Under the pieces are notes generated by a model. That model did not search any database. It saw nothing but the letters and a program-made list of their open reading frames with translations, and was not told where the DNA came from. Source: Rhodothermales bacterium (GTDB taxonomy: Bacteria > Bacteroidota > Rhodothermia > Rhodothermales > JABDKH01). Taken from it: a stretch of 48,543 nt of DNA. Every line of letters begins with the position of its first letter. Position 1 is the first letter of the stretch. Shown here in pieces: positions 16,291-24,312 of the stretch. The translations under genes and the position numbers were made by a program. Where the stretch lies: the NCBI GenBank assembly GCA_013002345.1, contig JABDKH010000187.1, positions 1 through 48,543 on the forward strand, given 5' to 3'.

Positions 16291-19200
16291 ATGCGTAGAT
16301 CACTGATCGCGTTCGCCGCATTGATGGTCTTCAGTGGCATTGCTGCTATTCCGGGCCACGCTCAGTATTTCGGGCGTAACAAGGTTCAGTACGACTCGTT
16401 CGACTTCAAGTCCATTGAGACCGAGCACTTCGAGGTGTACTTCTACGATGAGGAGCGCCTGGCGTCCCAGGACGCGTCAAGAATGGCCGAGCGGTGGTAT
16501 CGCCGCCATTCGCGCACATATCTGAGGGAGTTCAAGAAGCGGAAGCCTCTGATTCTGTATGCGAATGACGCCGACTTCCAGCAGACAAATGTCATCGGCG
16601 GCATGATCGGGCAAGGCACGGGCGGGGTTACGGAGAGCCTCAAAGAGCGGGTCGTCATGCCGATGACAGGGCTCTATGCGGAGACCGATCACGTTCTCGG
16701 GCACGAACTCGTCCACTCGTTCCAGTACGATATAGCGCTTTCGAGGGACGACACCACCCGATTCGGACTGTCGCTGCTGCCACTCTGGCTCATCGAAGGC
16801 ACAGCGGAATACTTGTCTGTCGGACGCGACGACCCGCACACGGCGATGTGGCTTCGCGACGCCGCGCTGAGAGATGATCTTCCGACGATGGACCAGCTGA
16901 GCAAGGACTATCGGTATTTCCCGTACCGGTACGGGCAAGCCTACATGGCGTATGTCGGAGGAAAATATGGGGACGCTGCCGTCGCCAACATCTACAAGAT
17001 GGGAGGACGTGTAGGCCTCGATTCCGCACTCGTCTATACGCTGGGAATCACCGCCGACTCGTTGTCCAAGGAGTGGATAACATCGATAAAGGATTCGTAT
17101 CTCCCCCTGACGGAGGGTCGTGCCCCGGCCGACTCGGCCGGACGAGCTGTTCTGACGAAGGAAACAACGGGTGGCGATCTAAGCATCGCACCCTCGGTTA
17201 GTCCCGACGGAAAGTGGGTGGCCTTTCTTTCCGAACGGGACCTGTTCCGAATAAATCTCTTCATCGCAGACGCGGAGACCGGACGCGTCGTGAAGAAGCT
17301 CAAAGGTGCGAATAGTAATCCGCATTTTGATGCCATCCGGTTTATCAGTTCTGCTGGATCGTGGTCACCGGACGGCCGCAAGTTCGCGTTCGTTACGTTC
17401 GTGCAGGGAGACAACGAACTCAGCATACTTGACTGGAATTCGGGAGAAATCGAACGGCGGATTTCCGTTGCAGGCGTAACGGCCTTCTCCAATCCAGCCT
17501 GGTCGCCGGACGGCAACTACATCGCATTCTCCGGCATGGACGGGGGCATCAGCGACCTCTACTTGCTGGACATGAAGACGAGCAATGTCCGCCAGCTCAC
17601 GAACGATCGCTTCGGTGATCTCATGCCGGCCTGGTCACCGGACGGGCGCACGCTGGCTTTCGTCACCGACCGGGGACCCGACGGTACCGATTTCCAGTCC
17701 CTGGAGTACGGCGCCGTGCGCCTTGCGACGATCGACATCGAATCGCAGGCAATTGAGATCATCCGGCCTTTCCCTGGTGCGAAGCACATGAACCCGCAGT
17801 TTTCGCCGGACGGTCTGAGCCTGTACTTCATTTCCGATCACGACGGCTTCAAGGACATCTACCGATACTCGCTGGACGACCGGTTGACGTACCAGGTAAC
17901 GAGGCTGCAAACGGGGGCGAGTGGAATCACAGCGATGTCGCCAGCAATGTCGGTCGCGCAGCAGAGTGGTCGGATGATGTTCTCGGTGTTCAGCGACAAC
18001 ACCTATGCGGTCTTCTCGCTCGACCCTGACGAAACAATCGGGACCGTCGTCGAACCTGTGGAAGACCACGATCGTACGGCCGCCCTGCTTCCGCCTGCGC
18101 AGGCAAAAGACGTCGGCCTGGTCGGTAATTATCTGTCCGATCCGTTGACCGGCCTCCCCAATCCGTCCGACTTCCCTGCCAAAGAGTATGGTGCCCGCTT
18201 GCGACTCGACTATGTGGCTCCGCCCACCGTCGGCGTCTCGACGGGCGGATACTATGGTACTCAGGTGGCGGGCGGCGTTGGCCTGTATTTCAGTGACATG
18301 CTGGGAGACCACAATCTCGGCGTCGTCGTCCAGGCTAATGGAACGTTCAAGGACATCGGAGGCCAGGTCGGCTATCTCAACCGCAAGCGACGCATCAACT
18401 ACGGCGCGTCCATTGGACACATTCCCCTTCTCTACGGATTCCAGTCGATCGATCCTGCCACACTGACGATTGATCAAATTCGCCAGCGGATCTTCATCGA
18501 CAACGTCGACATCGGAGGATCTTATCCGTTCTCGACGACGCGACGAGCTGACCTGAGTGTGGGGTTTGTTCGGTACGGATTCGACTACGAAATAGACCGA
18601 TTTGTCCTGAACGGCGTTTATACGCGCGAACGAATCAGCGTCCCGAAATGTAGTGATTCATCTTCGGGGTTCTGTTCTCCTGACGCGGTGTACTTCGTTC
18701 AGAGCACGCTGGCGTATGTCGGCGATTTCTCAAACTTTGCGTTCACGTCGCCGGTGCAGGGTGGACGATACCGGGTACAGGTTTCTCCATTCGTGGGATC
18801 GGAAACGTTTGTGCGCCTGGTCGCCGACTATCGTCGTTACTTTTTTGCGAAGCCGGTCACGTTCGCATTCCGCGGAATGCATCTTGGCAACTACGGAGAG
18901 GTCGACGCAGGATCGCTCTTCACCGAAGAGTATCTCGGTTACGCGAACACGCTGACGCACATTCGAGGGTACAGCTTCAGCTCGTTCGAGCCCAACGAGT
19001 GTACGCCGGACGAGTCGGGAACGCGCTGTGTTGAGGTAGAACGACTGAGAGGCACCCGGCTCGCACTGGCGAGCGCCGAGATTCGTTTGCCTTTGCTTGG
19101 CTCGGAAGCTTTTGGACTGTTGAACTTCCCGTATCTGCCGACTGAGATCTCTTTGTTCGCAGATGCCGGCCTGGCTTGGAGTGCGGGTGAGACGCCCAAG

Positions 19201-19383
19201 TTGAAATTCGTAGATGAGATCGTGCCGGGGCAACCGATCGAACGCGTGCCGGTGATCAGCGCCGGCGTATCGAGTCGCTTCAACCTGTTCGGTTACATGG
19301 TCCTGGAGATCTTTTACGCATACCCGTTCCAGCGTCCCGTGAAGGGAGGATATGTAGGATTCCAGCTGATTCCAGGCTGGTAG
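16291..19383 (+). CDS. Secreted HExxH peptidase-like / TolB-like propeller / Omp85-like barrel protein
   Basis: A 1030-residue exported protein in three parts. A signal peptide ends near GHAQ (residue 25). Residues about 40-285 resemble a gluzincin peptidase domain: GHELVHSFQYD gives HExxH at 138-142, and PLWLIEGTAEYLS at 164-176 supplies a likely third zinc ligand, Glu169 or Glu173. Residues about 295-540 hold five PD40/WD40-like blades, each with a core such as WSPDGRKFAF, WSPDGNYIAF or FSPDGLSLYF, as in TolB. From about 620 to 1030 the sequence is strand-rich and ends in an aromatic strand (GYVGFQLIPGW), as expected for an Omp85/BamA-type outer-membrane barrel. It stands alone, with no Shine-Dalgarno sequence at the ATG. 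Related architectures are often annotated as outer-membrane or S9-like proteins in this lineage. The role is unknown: surface peptidase or protein-insertion factor are both possible. Confidence 0.8.
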   Translation: MRRSLIAFAALMVFSGIAAIPGHAQYFGRNKVQYDSFDFKSIETEHFEVYFYDEERLASQDASRMAERWYRRHSRTYLREFKKRKPLILYANDADFQQTNVIGGMIGQGTGGVTESLKERVVMPMTGLYAETDHVLGHELVHSFQYDIALSRDDTTRFGLSLLPLWLIEGTAEYLSVGRDDPHTAMWLRDAALRDDLPTMDQLSKDYRYFPYRYGQAYMAYVGGKYGDAAVANIYKMGGRVGLDSALVYTLGITADSLSKEWITSIKDSYLPLTEGRAPADSAGRAVLTKETTGGDLSIAPSVSPDGKWVAFLSERDLFRINLFIADAETGRVVKKLKGANSNPHFDAIRFISSAGSWSPDGRKFAFVTFVQGDNELSILDWNSGEIERRISVAGVTAFSNPAWSPDGNYIAFSGMDGGISDLYLLDMKTSNVRQLTNDRFGDLMPAWSPDGRTLAFVTDRGPDGTDFQSLEYGAVRLATIDIESQAIEIIRPFPGAKHMNPQFSPDGLSLYFISDHDGFKDIYRYSLDDRLTYQVTRLQTGASGITAMSPAMSVAQQSGRMMFSVFSDNTYAVFSLDPDETIGTVVEPVEDHDRTAALLPPAQAKDVGLVGNYLSDPLTGLPNPSDFPAKEYGARLRLDYVAPPTVGVSTGGYYGTQVAGGVGLYFSDMLGDHNLGVVVQANGTFKDIGGQVGYLNRKRRINYGASIGHIPLLYGFQSIDPATLTIDQIRQRIFIDNVDIGGSYPFSTTRRADLSVGFVRYGFDYEIDRFVLNGVYTRERISVPKCSDSSSGFCSPDAVYFVQSTLAYVGDFSNFAFTSPVQGGRYRVQVSPFVGSETFVRLVADYRRYFFAKPVTFAFRGMHLGNYGEVDAGSLFTEEYLGYANTLTHIRGYSFSSFEPNECTPDESGTRCVEVERLRGTRLALASAEIRLPLLGSEAFGLLNFPYLPTEISLFADAGLAWSAGETPKLKFVDEIVPGQPIERVPVISAGVSSRFNLFGYMVLEIFYAYPFQRPVKGGYVGFQLIPGW

Positions 19384-19426
19384 TCGCCAGGGCTGCATCT
19401 GGATGCCTTTCCCGTTCCGGCTGCTG

Positions 19427-20227
19427 TCAGGCGGGTTGCGCCAGCATCTCGATCCGGGCAGTGGACACGGCCTGGCCACCGATCAACACACGGTTTCCAC
19501 GAATTGCAACGTGAACGACTCCCCCACGTGTTGATGCCTGGTACCCGGTCAGATCGGGCTTGTCAAGGCGCGACGCCCAGTACGGTCCAAGGCAGCAGTG
19601 CGCCGAACCGGTCACGGGGTCTTCCGGGATACCGAACTGGGGCGCAAAGTAGCGGGACACAAAGTCGTACGCCGCGTCATGGCTCAATGCGGTAACGATC
19701 ATTCCCCTCGAACCGAGACTGGCAACGGCCGCCATATCAGGACGCAGAGATCGCACGGCCTCCTCTGAATCGAGCACGACCATATAATCCAGGCGATTTC
19801 TCAATCCCTCTACGATACGGGCGGGTACGGCGTCCAGAAGAGCTTGTGGGACCTCCACCTGTCCTGCCGCCTCAGAGGGAAAATCCATCATGATCCGATC
19901 GCCATCTCTCCAGGCCATCAGGCGCCCGCTGAGTGTCTCGAACGTGATCCTCGCGTCAGAATGAACGACGCCTTCAGTCCACAACACGTGTGCACTTGCC
20001 AGTGTGGCGTGGCCACACAGATCCACTTCCGCAGCCGGCGTGAACCAGCGAAGACCAAAGGAATCCCCTCGTGGCGTAAGAAACGCTGTCTCGGAGAGAT
20101 TCATCTCGGCGGCCACGGCCTGCATGTATGTGTCAGGCACCGGTTCCGACAGCAGCGTCACCGCCGCCGGATTTCCTCCGAACGGCTCCGAAGTGAAAGC
20201 ATCGACCTGATAAAGAACGATTCCCAT
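19427..20227 (-). CDS. PhzF-family isomerase
   Basis: Member of the PhzF/diaminopimelate-epimerase fold family, whose best-known member isomerises a dihydroanthranilate in phenazine synthesis. Most relatives have unknown substrates. The 266-residue product begins MGIVLYQVDAFTSEPFGGNPAAV, the family hallmark. It carries MNLSETAFL with the catalytic Glu near residue 46, FTPAAEVDLCGHATLASAH near 64, and FGIPEDPVTGSAHCCL near 205, all conserved. I start it at the ATG at 20227 because the family motif begins there; upstream in-frame codons give an unconserved 25-residue lead. It is convergent with the barrel protein (43 bases apart) and divergent from pyrD (152 bases). No phenazine genes are present, so a general metabolic role is likely. 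Confidence 0.9.
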   Translation of the reverse strand: MGIVLYQVDAFTSEPFGGNPAAVTLLSEPVPDTYMQAVAAEMNLSETAFLTPRGDSFGLRWFTPAAEVDLCGHATLASAHVLWTEGVVHSDARITFETLSGRLMAWRDGDRIMMDFPSEAAGQVEVPQALLDAVPARIVEGLRNRLDYMVVLDSEEAVRSLRPDMAAVASLGSRGMIVTALSHDAAYDFVSRYFAPQFGIPEDPVTGSAHCCLGPYWASRLDKPDLTGYQASTRGGVVHVAIRGNRVLIGGQAVSTARIEMLAQPA

Positions 20228-20379
20228 AGCGGTTGTGAGGTGGCAGGGTCTGGCGGAGAGCGTATCCGGGGTGTGTCCGTATGGCACGGCGAAAGGGTGC
20301 AAGTTAAATTGCCCGACGTTGAATTCCCTGGTGGCATTGCACGTTCATCGAGCACCGAGCAGCGAGGTCAAGCACACAG

Positions 20380-21486
20380 GTGTATCCGGCACTGAGGCGT
20401 CTACTTTTCAGCTTGCCACCCGAAGTGGCCCACTATCTGTCGTTTGCAGCCGGTCATACGGCCCAATCGGTCGGCTCCGGTGTAGTCGATCGCATCTTCA
20501 GATACGATCACGAAGCGTTGCGCGTATCGTTATGGGGGCAGAAGTTTTCGAGCCCGGTCGGCCTTGCCGCGGGCTTTGACAAGAACGCCGCGCTCATCGA
20601 CTTCTGGCCGCGTCTGGGATTCGGTTTTGCCGAAGTCGGCTCCGTGACGTTGCGACCGTCACGTGGCAATCCTCGGCCACGAGCATTTCGAATCGTTGAC
20701 GACGGTGCACTCGTCAACAGGATGGGACTCAACAACAACGGTGCCGAGCGCGTTGCCGCACGGATCGGAAACCGCGGTATGTATCATCCCTTCCCACTCG
20801 GTATTAACATCGCCAAAACACATGACGAGAGCATTGTAGGTACCGATGCAATCGAGGACTACGTAGAGAGCTTCCGGCTACTGGCGCCGGCAGCCAACTA
20901 TGTCGCGCTCAACGTCTCGTGTCCCAACACCGCCGAGGGAAAGACGTTCGAGGAACCGGAACCGCTCGACCAACTTCTCGGACGTGTATTTGAGGTCCGA
21001 GAGGAAGTCAATCCGCGGGTCCCTGTCCTCGTAAAACTCTCGCCTCCGCTGTCCGATCGCGTCGTGTTCGATAGTCTGCTTGAAGAACTGCTCGCCGTCT
21101 GCGTCTCTCACGGAATACATGGTCTCATCGCCACGAACACAGCTTCGGACCGCTCCGGACTCAGCGCGGACCCGGACCAGCTCGAACGCATCGGACCAGG
21201 CGGACTCAGCGGCAGACCCATCCACCGGCGTTCCACACGAATGGTGCAATACCTGTATGAGAAGACAGACGGAGCGATTCCTATAATCGGCGTGGGCGGA
21301 ATCGACTCGGCCGAGAGTGCGTATGCGAAGATCAGGGCCGGCGCGTCCCTCGTGCAACTCTATACGGGGCTTATCTACCAGGGTCCGGGCCTGGTGAAGA
21401 TCATTAAGGAGCAACTTGTGGCACTGCTTCAGGAGGACGGTTATAATAGTGTCTCGCAAGCGGTTGGAGCTGATCTGACCTCCTGA
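20380..21486 (+). CDS. pyrD: dihydroorotate dehydrogenase (quinone-type, class 2)
   Basis: Oxidises dihydroorotate to orotate in pyrimidine synthesis and passes electrons via FMN to the quinone pool at the membrane. The 368-residue protein has the class 2 N-terminal amphipathic lead (YPALRRLLFSLPPEVAH) that enters the membrane. Then follow GLAAGFDKNA near residue 61, NRMGLNNNGAERVAAR near 113, NVSCPNT near 178, KLSPPL, ATNTASDRSGL, and the FMN-phosphate loop IGVGGIDSAESAYAKIRAGA. The residue at the base position is Cys181, where I recall the E. coli class 2 enzyme using Ser and class 1 enzymes using Cys. The start is a GTG at 20380. It is followed after 66 bases by the acyl-CoA synthetase gene. 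Confidence 0.94.
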   Translation: MYPALRRLLFSLPPEVAHYLSFAAGHTAQSVGSGVVDRIFRYDHEALRVSLWGQKFSSPVGLAAGFDKNAALIDFWPRLGFGFAEVGSVTLRPSRGNPRPRAFRIVDDGALVNRMGLNNNGAERVAARIGNRGMYHPFPLGINIAKTHDESIVGTDAIEDYVESFRLLAPAANYVALNVSCPNTAEGKTFEEPEPLDQLLGRVFEVREEVNPRVPVLVKLSPPLSDRVVFDSLLEELLAVCVSHGIHGLIATNTASDRSGLSADPDQLERIGPGGLSGRPIHRRSTRMVQYLYEKTDGAIPIIGVGGIDSAESAYAKIRAGASLVQLYTGLIYQGPGLVKIIKEQLVALLQEDGYNSVSQAVGADLTS

Positions 21487-21552
21487 TTTTCGAGCTTGAA
21501 TTCAGACGAAACGTATATTTACCAAATCATTATCACCTCCGCGTGACATCGT

Positions 21553-23442
21553 ATGCCCGCAATTGTCGAGTTCGATACTATTCCGCAGCTTTTCCGAAAT
21601 CTCGTCGGCGTTTACGCGGGCCAGAACAGAGCAGCGCTCAGCTACAAAGACCGCAACACCAAGCACTGGGTCGATATCTCGTGGAAGAACCTCGAGCGCC
21701 GAGTAAACGCACTCGCCGGTTTCATGCACAAGCACGGGATCAGGAAGGGCGACCGGATCGGGATCCTGTCCGAGAACCGACCCGAGTGGGCCATCACCGA
21801 TCTTGCAACACAGATTCTCGGGGGTGTGAGTGTTTCCCTCTACACCTCGCTGCCGGCAGATCAAGTTGAGTACATCTTGCGCGACAGCGGCTCGAAGATG
21901 TTCATCGTTTCTACGAACGTTCAGTTCAAAAAGGCACAGAAGGTTTTTGACCGCTGCGACGACCTTGAGTTCGTGATCACTCTGACGGATTCAAAGGGTG
22001 ACGACCCGTCCTATGCGCGCTACTGGGATGATGTGTTGGACGAAGGAATTGAGTACTGGGCCGAGGAGGAGAATCGCCTCGTCCCTATTGGCGATGGGCT
22101 CACGCCGGACGATCTCAGCGCTCTCATTTACACAAGCGGCACAACCGGGAACCCGAAAGGCGTAATGTTGACGCACGGCAACCTGTGCTCCAACGTGAAG
22201 GCTGCGCTGCAGCGAATACCATTTGGTCCGTCGGATCACCATCTATCGTTTCTGCCGCTATGCCATTCCTTCGAGCGCACGTGCGGATTCGTGGCGGTGC
22301 TGGCCTGCGGAGCCAGGATCTCCTACGCAGAAAGCGTCGACGCAGTTAATCGGAATCTGGCGGAGGTAAATCCGACGGTGCTGATCTCCGTGCCGCGCCT
22401 CTTCGAGAAAGTTTACAACGTCATTTCCAAATCAGTCTCTGAGGGATCCGCCGTCAAGCAAACGATCTTCCGAAGTGCAGTGAATGCCGGGTCGCTTGCT
22501 GCAACACGCGTTAAAGAAGGGAAGCGGATTTCGCCTCTTCTGAAGCTTCGAAGATCACTGGGACACAAACTCGTTTTTGCAAAACTTCACGACAAACTGG
22601 GCGGCAATGTCAGGTTTGCGGTGTCTGGCGGTGCGGCACTTCCAAAGGCTATCGGCGAGTTCTTCGAAGCCGCGGGCGTCAGCATCATCGAAGGATACGG
22701 ACTGACAGAGACCGCCCCGATTCTCACGGTCAATCCGGCCGACCACCCGCGCTACGGTACCGTCGGCCAGGTGATCCCGGGTGTGACCATCGGGATCCAG
22801 CGGCTTAGCGATCAGGTGATCGTTGGACAACTCTCGGGGGACGACTATCCGTCAGATCTCACGACGTCCGACGGAGAGATCATCGCGAGGGGTCCGAACG
22901 TAATGAAGGGATACTGGCATAACGACGAGGCAACGGCAGTCGCGATCGACAAGCAGGGCTGGTATCACACGGGGGACGTCGGCCGATTCGATGGAGGCTA
23001 CCTGCGCATCACGGACCGGATCAAGCACATGATCGTGTCGAAGGGTGGGAAGAACATCTACCCGGGACCGATCGAGGAAATCTTCCGGAGCGTGCCACTA
23101 ATTGATCAGATTATGATCGTCGGCGAAGGCCGCGAGTTTCTGAGCGCTATCGTCGTGCCCGACCTCGAGGCACTGCAGGCGTACGCCGAGGAGAACAGCA
23201 TTACGCACTCGACCACGGAAGGACTGGTCTACAACGACACGGTTCAGGACCTGTTCAGGAATGAGTTCAAGTCATACTCTCGAAATGCCGCCGCCCATGA
23301 AAAGGTGCGTGACTTCCGCATTATCCTGGAGCCATTCACTGTTGAAAACGGCATGTTGACACCCACGATGAAACCCAAGAGGCGAATCATCGAAGCGGAA
23401 TATGCAGGACTTATCGAAGACATGTATGAGCACGTCGTGTAG
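21553..23442 (+). CDS. long-chain acyl-CoA synthetase (AMP-forming)
   Basis: Activates fatty acids to acyl-CoA through an acyl-adenylate, for lipid synthesis or breakdown at the inner face of the membrane. The 629-residue protein is of the FadD15/FAA1 type. It has a FADD-like N-terminal lead, the phosphate loop ALIYTSGTTGNPKGVMLTH near residue 194, GYGLTETAP near 383, WYHTGDVG near 474 and the C-terminal hinge region ITDRIKHMIVSKGGKNIYP near 490, whose Lys serves adenylation. Length is normal for this subgroup (590-640). It probably shares no transcript with pyrD, since an AT-rich TATATTTA element lies about 35 bases before its start and could be a -10 region. It precedes the tRNA-Pro gene. 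Confidence 0.94.
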   Translation: MPAIVEFDTIPQLFRNLVGVYAGQNRAALSYKDRNTKHWVDISWKNLERRVNALAGFMHKHGIRKGDRIGILSENRPEWAITDLATQILGGVSVSLYTSLPADQVEYILRDSGSKMFIVSTNVQFKKAQKVFDRCDDLEFVITLTDSKGDDPSYARYWDDVLDEGIEYWAEEENRLVPIGDGLTPDDLSALIYTSGTTGNPKGVMLTHGNLCSNVKAALQRIPFGPSDHHLSFLPLCHSFERTCGFVAVLACGARISYAESVDAVNRNLAEVNPTVLISVPRLFEKVYNVISKSVSEGSAVKQTIFRSAVNAGSLAATRVKEGKRISPLLKLRRSLGHKLVFAKLHDKLGGNVRFAVSGGAALPKAIGEFFEAAGVSIIEGYGLTETAPILTVNPADHPRYGTVGQVIPGVTIGIQRLSDQVIVGQLSGDDYPSDLTTSDGEIIARGPNVMKGYWHNDEATAVAIDKQGWYHTGDVGRFDGGYLRITDRIKHMIVSKGGKNIYPGPIEEIFRSVPLIDQIMIVGEGREFLSAIVVPDLEALQAYAEENSITHSTTEGLVYNDTVQDLFRNEFKSYSRNAAAHEKVRDFRIILEPFTVENGMLTPTMKPKRRIIEAEYAGLIEDMYEHVV

Positions 23443-23557
23443 GCGCGCCCGGCACGGTGCGAAAGTTTGACGAACGTCCGACGTACGGTTTTCGGTGCGC
23501 ACGGAAGCATGTATCTTCCGAATCCTGTCGCAAGGACGGGCGTACGAGACACAGATT

Positions 23558-23631
<74 letters not shown>

Positions 23632-23637
23632 CGCAAG

Positions 23638-23682
23638 AAGGATCGAGATCGGCAACTTTGCCACTGTCTCGATCCTTTTTTT
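23638..23682 (+). terminator. Rho-independent terminator of tRNA-Pro
   Basis: Arms AAGGATCGAGA (23638-23648) and TCTCGATCCTT (23667-23677) form an 11-bp perfect stem, followed by a run of Ts to 23682. It ends the tRNA transcript and any readthrough from the acyl-CoA synthetase gene. Confidence 0.92.
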
Positions 23683-23726
23683 GATTCACAGGATCAGTTC
23701 GACGCGCCACGCGAACACGACGGTCG

Positions 23727-24158
23727 TCAGATCGGCGATCTGTCTAGCTCAGCACGGATCCACGCCACAATCTCCGGATGATTCCGGGCTACACGATCCA
23801 GCAACCTGCCAACGTCTTCCTTATCGAGTCGATCGACCAGATGGCTGGCCGCCTGCGACACAGGACTTGCATCAGTCTCCTCAAGACACGCGAGGAGTGC
23901 GGCGACCACGTGCTTGCACCACGCTCCCGCAAAATAGGGGCATGAGCATTCCACGCTCGTCACCACCTTGTCGTTGTGTCGTATCCGAATGTTGTATGGG
24001 ACATATTGACTTCCTTTTACAAGCGCGTCGATGGTAGTCTCGGAAGTTCGCTTGAGTGAAACGACCGCTCCTTCACGCTGATACCTTTCGCCACGATCGT
24101 ACGAGCCTTCTGCCGCGTGATCATGGACGTAAGACGTGGTCAGACCCGGTACCTTCAT
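23727..24158 (-). CDS. SWIM zinc-finger protein
   Basis: A 143-residue protein with a SWIM-type zinc finger, CSCPYFAGAWCKHVVAALL (CxC...CxH), at about residues 90-108. Before it is the common lead-in seen in such proteins: SYDRGERYQREGAV, then VKGSQYVPYNIRIRH. SWIM domains bind DNA or protein partners. In bacteria small SWIM proteins often accompany SNF2 helicases, but none is here. The C-terminal 35 residues are helical and charged. I start it at the ATG at 24158 because the conserved part begins there. An ATG at 24332 would add 58 unconserved residues and overlap the divergent gene at 24313. The 154-base gap to that gene puts both promoters together, so it may regulate, or be coregulated with, the Rieske cluster; this is inference. 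Confidence 0.75.
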   Translation of the reverse strand: MKVPGLTTSYVHDHAAEGSYDRGERYQREGAVVSLKRTSETTIDALVKGSQYVPYNIRIRHNDKVVTSVECSCPYFAGAWCKHVVAALLACLEETDASPVSQAASHLVDRLDKEDVGRLLDRVARNHPEIVAWIRAELDRSPI

Positions 24159-24312
24159 GGCAAGTCGATTTAGTTTGGTGAAACGCTGCGCTGTCGGCAA
24201 TCTGCCCGACAATTCGGACACTGTCCTGAGTGATTGAAGGTAACGTTTTCCCGTTTTCGAAGACCTACATTCCCGTAACCGCCCCATTCCTATGACCCGA
24301 CAATAGAGCCCC

